A stretch of DNA of 64,000 nt from Cylindrotheca closterium. Taxonomy: Eukaryota; Bacillariophyta; Bacillariophyceae; Bacillariales; Bacillariaceae. A program made the translations under genes and the position numbers. Position 1 is the stretch's first letter. Each line of letters begins with the position of its first letter. The stretch is from NCBI GenBank assembly GCA_933822405.4, contig CAKOGP040001825.1:62001-126000 (forward strand). The letters are read 5' to 3'. This document shows, one piece after another, positions 50,966 through 61,636 of the stretch. Under the pieces are notes generated by a model. The model saw only the letters and a list, made by a program, of their open reading frames with translations. It ran no database searches and was not told the origin of the DNA.

Positions 50966-51448
50966 GATTGTTGTAAGTTGTGTGAAATCTCGTTGCTTAC
51001 GGTACAATATTTATTGTACAAGTTCGAAGTGAGTCGTCGACTGTGAATTATTTGTACGTCACGAAAAATGACAAATTTCCCGCTCGCTTCTTTGTGATCA
51101 ATATCGAAGGATTTCAGATTGCTTCATACCGGTATGTACTAATACCTGAATAGGTAAAATTACTTCATAACTACAGACTACAGTACCGCATAAGGTACCC
51201 TCATTCTACCAAATGACATCATGAGTGCAGTAATATATTTCTCGAAGACATCATCCCTTCGATCCAGACACATTGTCTTTTTTTATNNNNNNNNNNACAC
51301 ATTGTCTTTTTTTATCAATCTCAAACAACACTACCAGCACTAACAAGACGAAACCAATTCAGACCCGGTACCAGGTACTCACCACCCAACACTCCGCTGA
51401 CATATCATCCATTTTCAGAATCGATTAGCATGCGCTAGTATTCAACCA
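50966..51448. promoter_or_regulatory. Promoter region with palindromes and a 10-N gap
   Basis: 483 bp between two minus-strand genes. ATACCGGTAT (51126-51135), CAGTACCGCATAAGGTACCC (51181-51200) and CCCGGTACCAGGTAC (51364-51378) are GTAC-family motifs upstream of ALDH22. The assembly gap is at 51287-51296. No gene seen. Confidence 0.5.
51268..51315. other. Assembly gap of ten Ns flanked by identical 19-mers
   Basis: ACACATTGTCTTTTTTTAT occurs immediately left (ending 51286) and right (51297-51315) of the ten Ns at 51287-51296. The overlap implies two contig ends that should have been merged, so the true locus probably has one copy and no gap. Confidence 0.9.
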
Positions 51449-52186
51449 TTATTTAGCAAATACGGGGACCCCAGCGGCCATGGATGCTAGCCAGATTCCA
51501 AGACACATGAGGGCAATGGTTCCAACAACGTTGGCTAGAAAAACTGTAATGAAGATGGCCACTCCCTTCTTCACTCGTAGTAGCTCTTGTATGGTCTTGA
51601 CTAACCGTTCGAAATAGAGCGAAACACCGACAGAAATACCCAGTCTGATGGGACGGACAATGTTGTTGAATACGTAGAAACCTGAATAAACAGCCAGGAA
51701 TTTCTTCCACTGCTGTGGGGCCAAAGGTGACAAGCCAGTTTGCTTGCTGAAAATGAACCAAGCCAAAGATACAGTGATTGAATATGACACATTTGAAACC
51801 CATCCATATGATAACATAACCGATAGGCCAGCTTTGGAAAGTTTTTGCTTGAAGGTCAAACCATCGTCTTCCTTCGGTGGAAAGAGTTTCTTCCGCAAGC
51901 GTGCTGTGCGTGACAGAGATTTATCTTCGTCTTGGGGCTTCCCAGCTTCAATGTCGTCTATTTCTTCTTCCCTTGATTCTTTTCCGTCGCTACTTGACTC
52001 ATGGAGACAAATTGATCTCACGGAAGAACACGCAGGTTGATGCCACGACGAAGCAATCATGGGGTTGATTCCCTTCGCAAATGTCAATTTCGTTGGGATT
52101 GAAACTGAGTTGAAAGCGACTGACTTCGCTGCCAAGATAAGAAGAAATACTGCTATCGTGTTATTGGAAACTGATTTCATTTTCAT
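51449..52186 (-). CDS. Plastid-targeted FAM210/DUF1279-like membrane protein
   Basis: 245 residues, one exon. A signal peptide (AVFLLILAAKSVAF) ends VAFNS, an ASAFAP-like plastid motif. Acidic and basic linkers follow, then the conserved membrane part: KAGLSVMLSYGWVSNVSYSI, a hydrophobic helix, YSGFYVFNNIVRPIRLGISV, and a last span (FITVFLANVVGTIALMCLGI). The YGWVSN and RPIRL blocks are shared with plant plastid members of the FAM210/DUF1279 family, whose biochemical role is not established. It is divergent from the type I membrane protein gene at 52517. Confidence 0.82.
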   Translation of the reverse strand: MKMKSVSNNTIAVFLLILAAKSVAFNSVSIPTKLTFAKGINPMIASSWHQPACSSVRSICLHESSSDGKESREEEIDDIEAGKPQDEDKSLSRTARLRKKLFPPKEDDGLTFKQKLSKAGLSVMLSYGWVSNVSYSITVSLAWFIFSKQTGLSPLAPQQWKKFLAVYSGFYVFNNIVRPIRLGISVGVSLYFERLVKTIQELLRVKKGVAIFITVFLANVVGTIALMCLGIWLASMAAGVPVFAK

Positions 52187-52516
52187 CGCAGTGAATCATC
52201 TTTTGTCTTTGGTCCTCGACGTTTTGCCAAAATATCTTTCCACCAAGGGCGACGTACACGTGGACAGACAGTGTCACGGATCGGCGATCACCTGCGACAT
52301 TCGCCAAGCCTGTCGAACCTCTTTGTGTGCATTGTCCAACGGCTCAGAAGTCGACGGCCTCACTCCATGCAGTAGTGTCAAAGGCAATCAAGGTAGTGTG
52401 CCAATAATCATTACTTTACCCGTTCGTCCTTTTTGTATTGCTGGTTGCTCAACGACGAGAGACAACCGTGGTGGAAATAGCGATCATCATCGCATCCATC
52501 AAGGCAATTGTGGATA
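52187..52516. other. Divergent promoter
   Basis: 330 bp between divergent genes. I see no gene and no GTAC palindrome cluster here, apart from a single GTACACGTGGAC near 52253-52264. Confidence 0.4.
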
Positions 52517-53467
52517 ATGAATCGTCGAAGGATAGAACAAAGAAGTCTTGCTTTCCTCATTATTTTCGCATTTCTTTTCAATGCAATTTGCGTTTCGGCA
52601 AACTACCCAAATGATGATGGTGTTGATGACGATACGGTTCTTACAATTGCAGAGTCTTGTGCCCCGAAAAGTAGAAGTCGCCGTGCCATAACTGTCGATC
52701 GCATGACCATGACGTGCTCTGAGGACGACGATCAGAGTCCTTCTTGCAGCGTTGGCAGTTTTGCACAGGTGACACTGGATTGTGAGTGTCATGGAAGCAT
52801 TTCTCTGTTATTTTGCATACGCGCGATATCGTAATCTAATTTTGCCCTGTTCCCTAAACCAGTTTGGTTGAAGAAATACTCGAGGGGAAGCAAATTAGAC
52901 ATCAGAGTTTCATCAATCTACTCTGGGAGTGCCGAAGTTGTGATGGGTTCTACGAATCTATGTTTATTATCCTATGATATATTGTCAGCAAAGTCGAGGA
53001 GACGTTATAATGATGACGATGCCAACAATGATTATCAGACATGCAACTTGGTACTTGGAAAGTACAGGGCCTACCTTAACTTTACAGTTCCAGATTTCGG
53101 CTTCAATGACAACGAACTTCATTTTACTCCCGATTTGCGTGTCAAATTCTTTGATTCCACTGATCATTTCAAAATTGGCTGCGTGGAGAGTGGATCTCTA
53201 GCGGAAAGAGCACTTCGGATAACGAGAGACAAGAGAGGGACGGAGGCTTTCATGCTGTGTATTGTAATTTTTGTAATGATGTTTGCGATCCTGCTATGTT
53301 GTTTCAAGGGAAGAAAACAACTCTCGGACATTGACCTGGCAAATCGACGTGCCTTGCGACGATTTAACTACCGGCAGACGACAAAAAATGGAACTATGCA
53401 GAATGGAGAGGATATGGTGATGTCGGTTTCGCAAGCAGGTGAATGGAGCCGAAGGCAGTTCACATGA
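52517..53467 (+). CDS. Type I membrane protein of unknown function
   Basis: Exons 52517-52781 and 52863-53467 (81-bp intron, GGATT|gtgagt ... accag|TTTGG) give 289 residues. The Met of MNRRRIEQRS starts a signal peptide (LAFLIIFAFLFNAICVSA). The luminal or extracellular part has eight or so Cys residues and Asp-rich patches (DDDQSPSCS, YNDDDANNDYQTC), then one transmembrane helix (FMLCIVIFVMMFAILLCCF) and a basic cytosolic tail (RRALRRFNYRQ). No domain is recognised. The layout is that of a small receptor-like or cell-surface protein. Confidence 0.8.
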
Positions 53468-53844
53468 GAACAAGGAGAACATGGCTGACAATTCACTTGA
53501 AGAAAGGGACCACCCTCTCTATCGTGTAGGCTCTTGCCTTACACAATATGCCTATGATGGACTTCTGTGGACAACGACAGAGAAATTAGAGCATTCATGG
53601 ATGGAGAATCGAAGGATACAGATTTGTACTGCACATAGACCCTCGTGTCGTCTAGGCGGGTGGTCCTAAGCTCTGAAAGTAGGGTGCAAGAAGCTGTCGG
53701 TGTCTAAAAGGATGATCCGCACTGATGAAGGAAAACCTTGAAAACCCGCTATAGTACAACTGTCTCTCCTAATCTCTGATAGCGACGATGGCGACACAAC
53801 GAACAACTAATGAGCAGCTCCACACTACTGGAAACAATTTCAAG
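53468..53844. other. Convergent spacer
   Basis: 377 bp between the convergent membrane protein and VMA22-like genes. An overlapping 76-codon frame ending at 53669 has no protein character. Nothing else seen. Confidence 0.45.
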
Positions 53845-54387
53845 CTATAATTTTGTCGCTATCAACTGTTGTATCGCAGCGACTTCGTTGGCAGCGTCAA
53901 TGTACTTCGCTAAAGCCTGTTTGGCATTCTTCTGTGCCTGCCTAAGGTCCTGAGGCGCCAGACCGCCAAACAAGCTCAAAGGGTCGATGCTTTTTAAATC
54001 ATCCTTTTGGATGGATGGCTTTGCTTGTACTTGGTTTTCCTTTTGGTTCCGTTGTCTTAGGCCCGTGTCATTTTTTCGTTGAGTCTTGGCCTCCTCTCTT
54101 TCTTTGGCTTCAGCAACATCAACAAGTCTCCATGCAATCGCATTACCCGCTATATTTTCGACATTATCACTTTCTTCTTGTAAAGCAGGCTCTGCAGTCT
54201 CCAATACTGACAACGCGGAGAACTCTTCTCTCAAATCACCAGCTGAGTATGATGAATCCACAGATGCCAAGAATCCTCCTTGGTATCGCTTTCGCGACTT
54301 GGTGAGGTGCCAGCAACTCGATTTCAGGCTCTTATTGGCATCTTCCGTTACTTTTGAGTATACTTCAAGATGTTTCAGGACTTCCAT
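53845..54387 (-). CDS. VMA22/CCDC115-like V-ATPase assembly factor
   Basis: 180 residues. The C-terminal DPLSLFGGLAPQDLRQAQKN followed by a helix is the hallmark of the CCDC115/Vma22 family, which helps assemble the Vo sector of the vacuolar proton ATPase in the ER. The N-terminal helix LKHLEVYSKVTEDANKSLKS leads into HLTKSRKRY, matching the family's SLAKAR region. The middle is charged and low-complexity (EREEAKTQRKNDTGLRQRNQ). The length equals that of the human protein as I recall it. Homology outside the two ends is weak, so confidence is moderate to good. Confidence 0.75.
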   Translation of the reverse strand: MEVLKHLEVYSKVTEDANKSLKSSCWHLTKSRKRYQGGFLASVDSSYSAGDLREEFSALSVLETAEPALQEESDNVENIAGNAIAWRLVDVAEAKEREEAKTQRKNDTGLRQRNQKENQVQAKPSIQKDDLKSIDPLSLFGGLAPQDLRQAQKNAKQALAKYIDAANEVAAIQQLIATKL

Positions 54388-54762
54388 GGCAGTTTGGGCT
54401 CTTGTGTTTGGTCAATGTCAGTCGTCTGTTGGCTGTATTGTGGTTTCCAGATTGTTTTACGGCTTCTGATTTTTTCGAAAAGACCAAAGAAGTCGAAAAA
54501 TCCGACGGTCGTACCGTCGCACGAGACCGACAGAAAGGGCAGCTTTTGTGATTTTACCACAAGAAGCCGAGCTCTTGGTCGGTTTGAGCAAGCTCTTCTT
54601 GTCCTTCCTATCCAATTTAACTGATAGGAATCTTGGTAGAGTCTGTTGTGCCAGATTCGGACGTAATTTCAGTAATCGTCGTTCCTTTTTTACAATAGCA
54701 GTCGACAAAGTTCTTTGTCATTCCTGTTTTTGAAAAAGTGAACCAACCAACCTGTCATCAAC
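54388..54762. promoter_or_regulatory. Divergent promoter for VMA22-like and CSDE1-like genes
   Basis: 375 bp between divergent genes. Short frames here lack protein character. A GACGGTCGTACCGTC inverted repeat lies at about 54504-54518. Confidence 0.4.
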
Positions 54763-57700
54763 ATGAGCAATCGAAATGGCCGACGGGGCGGCCGTCAAAA
54801 TCGCATAGACACTTCAAACATGCCACTGGAACAAGGGGTGGTTTGCTCCCTAAGGGATTCCTTTGGCTTCATCCACTGTGCCCAACGACCTATAGAGATC
54901 TTTTTTCACTATTCGCAAGTTTCGAACTGTCATCCAGATGAGCTGAAAATTGACGATGAAGTGGAATTCAAGGTCGGTGGATCCAAGAATGATCCGTCCA
55001 AGCTTGCTGCATATGAGCTATTCCGAGTGCCAGAAGGAACAGTCGTATGGGAAACCGAAGACTATCGGGAACAAATTTTCCGAGGTACAGTGGAGAAGAC
55101 AGCACGCAACGATCAACGCAACAACAGTGGTGATGGGGAAGGAACCATTCGTTTAGTCGCCGAAGATGCAGACGAGAATAACGATACAAAGAGCAGTGAT
55201 GGCAATGGATCTAAAGCGCCGCCAGGACAATTGATTCGATATCGCGCTCACGAGTTTCAATCCACACGAAAAGGGTCTTCCAGACTCTTCCGGGGAGACT
55301 TAGTGGAGTTTCGAGTCTTTACTGAGCATCGAACGAATCAAAAGTATGCAAAAGAAATCAAGCTTCTACAGACCGAAAAAGAGCGCCAGCGTGCTGAAAA
55401 GGAGAAGGAGCTGATGGAAACCGCAGTCGAAGAAGAAGGAATCGTTGTTTCCTTGAACAATGGTTTTGGCTTCATCAAAAGCAACAAGCGTCGCGACCAC
55501 GTCTACTTTCACTATTCCAATATGCTGATGTCGGATGATACCGATGATTTTGAACTGCAAAAAGGACAAGAGCTCAAGTTTCTTGTGGTCACCGAATTGG
55601 ACAATGACGGAAGCGAGAAACGGAGTGCACGAAGTGTCGAGTGTCTCCCGGCAGGGAGTGTCATCTTTCATACCAAAGTTGCAGAGGGAGTCAAGGGCAT
55701 CGTGGATGTATGCCCTCATCCGCCAATTGGAAACGACGACAAGTATGGTATTATTCGATTGGAAGATCCACTTTCTGATGGCGAAGAGACAATCAAGAAT
55801 GTGTTGCTTGAATTTTCAGATGCCCCGGGTGGAACGTACACATACAAACACCAGTCATCGAACGCAATGGGCTTGTGGATAGAGAATGGCGATACTCTTC
55901 TCTTTGACGTTGTCAAGGAAGTCGCTGATGGTTCATATCGGGCCTCACCCACACAACACACCGTTGGAATCGGTGGTAGTGTACAACCTCCAGAAGAAAC
56001 AATTGTGGGATCGCCTGCCGTGCGTCTATTTGCTGCTTCGCTTGTACATCGTGCCGATGGTGTCGTGCACACAGTGAAAGAATCGTCGGGATATGGATTC
56101 ATACACTTTTCCGAGCGCCCAATTGATGTGCATTTCAAAACGTTCAATTTCTTTCCAGAGGAGCTCCAATCCGACTTGAGGAAACAGCTTGGATATGACG
56201 GTAAACCAATACGATTAGAAGCAGGTACCGCTGTGCAATTCGATATATGTGCACATGGTACTGTTGCCCAACATCCAAAGGGTCGACGAGTACAACGTCA
56301 TGAACGAGAGAATATCAAGGGCCACCGGATACTTTTGCTCCCTCCCTCAGCGGTCGAAATGGAAAAGGTTGTGAAGAAGGGGCTCACAGCGAAGATTAAT
56401 TCGGTGAATACCAAAGAAGCTTATTCCGGAACGATTCAATTAGAAGAGGACCTTGAAGCTATGACGCTTGAAGAACGCCATCCATTGGTTGGCAAAATGA
56501 TTCACTCGTTCCTGGAAGAAAGCGGCAAACCTAATGGGCGATCTTCACTAGTTTTCCGTGACATACTCAGCATCAAAGAGGATGGTGTTGTGACTGAAAT
56601 GGTGAAATCAATCGGAAACGGGCTACTGAAGTGCTCGCACATTCCTGCACCAGGTCCCTCTGCTCACCCTGGTAGGTTGTCCATCCAACGAGTTGTGGCG
56701 GAAGCCTCAGAGGGAGATACAGAGCCAGGTGAAGGCACTGCTGGTGAAAAAACAAAGAAGAAACCGTCGAAAGGTTCCAACAATCGTCAAGTACATTACG
56801 ACAAATCAAGTCTTATCGAAGATTTGAAGACTAATGTTCCGCCAGGGGTTGGTGATTTAGTATCTTTCGATGTTGGCCAAAGCAGACGGACTGGGCGTTT
56901 CTTGGTCCATAATCTGAAGATTGTTGAGAGGAATCCTTCTCCAGAAGATGTTCAAGAAACTGTAGCTGGTTCGGGGATCGGTATCGTCAAGGAAGTTGTC
57001 CCCAAACGCAAATTTGGATTTATTTCCCTTCTGGACGAAACGGCGACAAAAAAAGAAGAGTTATTTTTCCACTTACCGAAGGACAAAGGTTCGAACAATG
57101 TTATTTGTCGTCGGGGTGATGAAGTCAAGTTCGATATCTCAGTGGAGAAAAGTGGAAAACGGGTTGCGACCAACGTGGAAGTGCTGCCAAAAGGAACTAT
57201 TCCTTCAAAAGCGGCAGCAAATGCATGTCATGGTTTCATTGTTATACAACCATCGCATACCAGCCTCTCTGATACGCCTTTAAGAAAAAAACTGTCTCAC
57301 ATGTCGACAGGTACCGACAAATCAGGGGGTAGATGGGACGATTTGCATAACAAGTCCGTTGATACCCACGGCAATGGTGTCATCCTTCTTCTTGAAGATA
57401 AGACCGACATGTTTGCAAGACACGGAAGGAGACAGGCACGGTCTGCGTCGAGTGATGACGACGATGCCAAGAGCCTGGATAGTTTCGATAGCACCGACGA
57501 TGGCCTAAGCATTGAAGGTATGGAGGATGGCGGTGCAAAGCTAGACGCTGATGTTGATACGTCACCTCGAACACTAATTCACCTCCCCTACAAGAACGGA
57601 GCTATCGCAATTCACGGTACGGGATCATCTTCATGCATGGACGGATCAACAAATCCAAGACGCGGCGATATGGTGTCATTCGTGAAAGCCAAAAAAGGTT

Positions 57701-58233
57701 CTGGTGTTCGTGATGTGCGAATCGTTACCAGGAGTGCAGCGAAATTCATTCAGGGTCGCCTTGAGAAAATTGAGCCCGCAACGAACCCATCTAATCGAAA
57801 CTCCGGGACAGCTAAGTTCGTTACTGCGAACGAAAAGGAAGAAGTGTACGATGTAGATTTGAGCGAAGTAGTGAGTTGCGATGTCGCTGCCTTGAAAGAC
57901 AAACAGCCTGTGGAGGCGATCTTGCATGAAGGCAAGCTCTACGGAATCTGTCGCACCGCAGACCTTTATCTCGAGTCCAAGTTGGGAACAAGAAACAAAG
58001 AAAGGCCGAAGCTAAACCTCACTGTCAAGAAGAATCGAGGTGGCACTATCATGGCACAATCGATGATGGCGAAAGTAAGACCTCCAGCGTTTGCCCTGTT
58101 CTCGCGGTTCGCGTTTGTTATCTCACATGTCCACTCTTTACAGGGACCTGACGGAACAAATGGCTTTGGTGAAGGCTGGACAACGAGAAAGAGTCAGTTC
58201 AAAGAGGACCAAATTACAGAAGAAGAGGTGTAG
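54763..58233 (+). CDS. CSDE1/UNR-like multi-cold-shock-domain RNA-binding protein
   Basis: A single frame of 1156 residues, or 1133 if the in-frame 69-bp intron at 58075-58143 is removed. Several cold-shock domains are visible: GVVCSLRDSFGFIHCAQRPI at 25-45, GIVVSLNNGFGFIKSNKRRD near 226, VVHTVKESSGYGFIHFSERP near 428, and GIVKEVVPKRKFGFISLLDE near 740, each with RNP1-like GFGFI and an FxH RNP2-like motif. More diverged copies lie between them. CSDE1/UNR proteins bind mRNA and control its stability and translation in the cytosol. The end (GPDGTNGFGEGW) is a conserved tail of the family. The protein is unusually rich in acidic linkers. Confidence 0.9.
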   Translation: MSNRNGRRGGRQNRIDTSNMPLEQGVVCSLRDSFGFIHCAQRPIEIFFHYSQVSNCHPDELKIDDEVEFKVGGSKNDPSKLAAYELFRVPEGTVVWETEDYREQIFRGTVEKTARNDQRNNSGDGEGTIRLVAEDADENNDTKSSDGNGSKAPPGQLIRYRAHEFQSTRKGSSRLFRGDLVEFRVFTEHRTNQKYAKEIKLLQTEKERQRAEKEKELMETAVEEEGIVVSLNNGFGFIKSNKRRDHVYFHYSNMLMSDDTDDFELQKGQELKFLVVTELDNDGSEKRSARSVECLPAGSVIFHTKVAEGVKGIVDVCPHPPIGNDDKYGIIRLEDPLSDGEETIKNVLLEFSDAPGGTYTYKHQSSNAMGLWIENGDTLLFDVVKEVADGSYRASPTQHTVGIGGSVQPPEETIVGSPAVRLFAASLVHRADGVVHTVKESSGYGFIHFSERPIDVHFKTFNFFPEELQSDLRKQLGYDGKPIRLEAGTAVQFDICAHGTVAQHPKGRRVQRHERENIKGHRILLLPPSAVEMEKVVKKGLTAKINSVNTKEAYSGTIQLEEDLEAMTLEERHPLVGKMIHSFLEESGKPNGRSSLVFRDILSIKEDGVVTEMVKSIGNGLLKCSHIPAPGPSAHPGRLSIQRVVAEASEGDTEPGEGTAGEKTKKKPSKGSNNRQVHYDKSSLIEDLKTNVPPGVGDLVSFDVGQSRRTGRFLVHNLKIVERNPSPEDVQETVAGSGIGIVKEVVPKRKFGFISLLDETATKKEELFFHLPKDKGSNNVICRRGDEVKFDISVEKSGKRVATNVEVLPKGTIPSKAAANACHGFIVIQPSHTSLSDTPLRKKLSHMSTGTDKSGGRWDDLHNKSVDTHGNGVILLLEDKTDMFARHGRRQARSASSDDDDAKSLDSFDSTDDGLSIEGMEDGGAKLDADVDTSPRTLIHLPYKNGAIAIHGTGSSSCMDGSTNPRRGDMVSFVKAKKGSGVRDVRIVTRSAAKFIQGRLEKIEPATNPSNRNSGTAKFVTANEKEEVYDVDLSEVVSCDVAALKDKQPVEAILHEGKLYGICRTADLYLESKLGTRNKERPKLNLTVKKNRGGTIMAQSMMAKVRPPAFALFSRFAFVISHVHSLQGPDGTNGFGEGWTTRKSQFKEDQITEEEV
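58075..58143 (+). other. Exitron-like in-frame intron near the CSDE1 3' end
   Basis: The 69-bp segment starts GTAAGA and ends CTCTTTACAG, contains no stop and is a multiple of three. Retained, it adds 23 hydrophobic residues (RPPAFALFSRFAFVISHVHS region) between MAQSMMAK and GPDGTNG. Spliced, it gives the expected hydrophilic tail, so splicing is likely the normal state. Confidence 0.7.
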
Positions 58234-58312
58234 ACTCCCTTCACTGTTTGATTTTCTACTGACCATTTCGAAGTTGGTCGTTCGGTTTTATACCATGGAA
58301 GGAACTATAGGA

Positions 58313-61284
58313 TTAATTCAAAATTACAGATCTGTTTGACACTTCATTCAATGACTGCTTTATTGTTTGTGCAATCGTCCTGCAACCGCTATCTGGGTCG
58401 TTCTCAGATATAGCATTCAATGCCAATGAAATGGCGAGAATATCGTGATCCATGAAAAGTGCGAGCAAACGGTCGACAGGGATCGTGGCAAATGAGGTTG
58501 CGGTCGCTACCAACACAGAGATTCGAACCTCTGCTACATCTGCATCTCGGAAAGTCCACACAAGATCAAACAAATCTTTTCCCAACACTTGCGCACTGTG
58601 CATGCCCGAGAATTCCACTATTGCAGCCAAGACTCTGAAGAAGCTTGCCAAGAAATGAGAGCCAGATGAATCTCTCCACAACGACTCGTTTTCGTTGTTG
58701 TCAATAAATTTTTGAAGCATGGAATAAAACCACATAGGAGCGATAGCAGTGAATCGATTTTGAACGACCGCTAGAGGCGTCGGGCGACTTCTCTTCCGTC
58801 GAGTCTTCTCTTCGATCCTAATGAGCTGCTCCTGCTTTTTCAGCTCAAGTGAGGTCAGTCGCTTTTTACTAATCTTGGGTGTACCATCTTGTAATTGCCT
58901 GAAGAAAATGACGTCAACATATATGTTTCGCACAGACTGTAGAAATGGGAGCATATTCCTACGTACCTTTGCATCGGTTTCGTTTCTTTGTTGACCAAGG
59001 ATTGGCTGCCAGACAAAACATATGCAGCGTCCTGGAGTGCAACCAGAATATTCAGTCGGTCTGACAAGCCAGAATCCTTGAAAAGTTCCTCGATCATCGT
59101 TTCGCCAACAAGTCGTGGTTCCTGAATGACGAGGCACGTGATTGCCTTTTGTCTCATCTCCAAGAAGTTTTCTATGTTAAATTTATTTTCCATCTTCAAA
59201 AGCGAAAGTAGCAGCGAAACTGCAACATCAGGCAAATTGTCCGGTCTTGACTGAATCAATTCAGGAAAGTATTTCAGTCCAGTCTCGTGGTTACTGTATG
59301 CGTGTTCCTCGCTTTCTACCGTCCTTATGAGCTCCAAAGCTTCAAGCAAATGATATGGCCTCTCCGTTTCCACTAGGTCCTCTTCGGGGTCATCGAGATC
59401 ATAAGGGACTAAGTCATCATTCCAGGTGACAGATTGGTCATCATGGCTTTTGTTCGCATCATCCAAGTCATACCTTCCCTCGTGGTTACTTTCGTAGACA
59501 ACATCAGGGGCAATCTTGTGTACTTTGTCGCTCTCCCTTCTGCTCTTTGGTGCGACTTTGCTATCATTTGTATCCTCTTGACTGAGGGTACCGACACCTT
59601 CACTACCGGCTTCTGTTCCAAATGCTTCCATCAGTTCGTCAAACTGCAACTTTTCACCTAAACGTTTGGCCAACTCTTGACCAACCATCATTCCGTCCAT
59701 TCGAATCGGGGGAAAGGCAGATTCTAGTCGGTGTGTTACACCCTGTAGTAGAGAAGATGTCAGTTCATCCCTTGATGGATCACGAGAATTCTTATTGTCC
59801 CCGTCTTCTTCTTGCACCAAGAGCTTCAGCCCCTCGAGAATAAGGTTTGTCACATATCGCTGGGTTTTCTCTTGTTCCATTTCATGGACAAAGGTCCATT
59901 GTGACCAATGTTCAGCAATCTCGCACAAATGAGGGTACAAGTAGTTGGAATTGTACAGCAGCCTTACAAAGATAGGCCCAATACGCGGGTCGAATTTGCC
60001 ACTGAGAGCTACTGACTGTACTAGCGCCTCTCGGTGTTCTCGTGTTGATGCTTTTAATACTTCGAGGCAAGACTGCGCGGCTGGTGTGGTCGCAGTTGCA
60101 TTCAAGCTCCTCTTGTCGTTTTGTGATGAGGCAACATGAAGCTGAAGGATGGAGACAACTAAGCTTGTGAATTCCCTCGTAGTCAACATGGTGTCCATAT
60201 AGTTGCCATCAAGTCGAGCCTCATAGCCAACACTATCATCATCATCACTGTCGCCGTCGTCATCGACTCTCCCAGAGAAATTTGGTAGCAAAACTCGAAC
60301 GAGTTCATTTCCACAAGGATGTTGGTGCTTCAATCCTTTGGCTACATGATCGCCCTTGAGAGTTCGTAACATGTTTTTCAGAAGGGTAGAGCAGTATAAG
60401 TAGGATGAATTCTCCCTGCTGTTGTCTCTTTCGTCGTTTGCGTGGTGCTTCTTGGGAGTGTTGCCAACCTCAATGATGAGCGGGTTCAGATTTCTAGAGT
60501 CTTTCGTTTGGTCTGGTGCTTTTCCTTTCTTTGCTACAATGAAGGCTGTGGTCACCAACTTTGGAAGATATTGGGCAGCCGCGGCCCAAGCAGGCGGATG
60601 AAGCTTCCATTTGTGGCAAGCATTGGATATTATTTGTGGAAACAGCAAAATCATCTGCACAAAGGTGGCAACGTTCTCTGTCCGCAAATCTTCGACAAGA
60701 AGTACAGCCTGTGAAGTTGAAGCTGGTGACATTATGGATATAGATGAAGAAGACGATAATTCTGATGATGTCGGAACCAACAGAAGCATTCGATAGATTG
60801 TTGCAAAGCAAGCTTGCAAGACACTTGGAATTTGCAAAGTCGGCTGTGCAGGGGAAGATTGATCGGTTGTCGGTTTTGTTGTTGATTGCTTTGCAGTAGA
60901 ACTACTGGTGACAGATGATGGCAGGACCAACTCAGTTGACAGTTGTTTGATCAAATTTGCAACCGCCGACATCGTTGTGAGAATTCCACAACCATCAAAG
61001 ACTAAATCCATTTTGTCTTTGTTGAGGCGATATGGAATTTCCAGTAGAACGTTGCGTACAATGGATTCCTTCGCCACCAAACTCAACGACCTTCCTTGTC
61101 TTACATTCTCAACAAGCGCATCCATGGCTTTTGATAATTCGTCCTCTGACCTAGCTTTGCGACAACGGTTCAAGAGCTCTTCTTCCTCCAAAACGGGTTC
61201 CTCGACTTGCGGCTCTCCTTCGTCCCACTTCTCATCTTCATTGCGATTCTTTCGCGTTGTTTTGACTTCTCGAAGATCAAGCAT
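58313..61284 (-). CDS. TELO2/Tel2-like PIKK chaperone
   Basis: Exons 61284-58967 and 58898-58313 (68-bp intron, CAAAG|gtacgt ... ttcag|GCAATT) give 967 residues. Tel2 (TELO2) with Tti1 and Tti2 stabilises PI3K-like kinases such as ATM and TOR. The telomere-regulation domain is seen in LLQGVTHRLESAFPPIRMDG and MMVGQELAKRLGEKLQFDEL (about 535-575), and in the C-terminal part RPYHLLEALELIRT and PDNLPDVAVSLLLSLLKMEN. Acidic linkers (DDDGDSDDDDSVGYEARLDG, WNDDLVPYDLDDPEEDLVE) separate helical blocks. Exon 2 carries the helical end ASFFRVLAAIVEFSGMHSAQ. It converges on the CSDE1-like gene, 79 bp apart. Confidence 0.85.
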
Positions 61285-61636
61285 AGTTTATCGCTGGATT
61301 ACAAGCAAAGGAAGAAAAATGTTTCATTTGCTGTCGATATGGTTACTTTAGTTCGTAGTTGCATCGGATCTATTAATACCGGTATGCGGGGTGGATTGCA
61401 AGGTACCGGTACCCTGGTACCAGTACGATACCGGTAGATAGATTAGATAAAATGCGAGGATTTATTCGACTGATCCGATCGTTTTCGCGCCCATTTTTTG
61501 GTGGCAAGTTTGATCCTCAAACATCTTGTTCAGTCAACAAACAATCCGTCAAACAGCAAGCATTGGTCCCTGTAACAAACAATTCGTCTTCACTTACCAC
61601 CACAAGGATCCTTAGAGAGGAACGAAACAAACCACC
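61285..61636. promoter_or_regulatory. Divergent promoter with the densest palindrome cluster
   Basis: 352 bp between divergent genes. ATACCGGTAT (61376-61385), GGTACCGGTACC (61402-61413, a perfect 12-bp palindrome), CCTGGTACCAGTACG and ATACCGGTAG (61428-61437) occur within 62 bp. A short frame at 61452-61697 overlaps the next gene and is not called. Confidence 0.6.
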
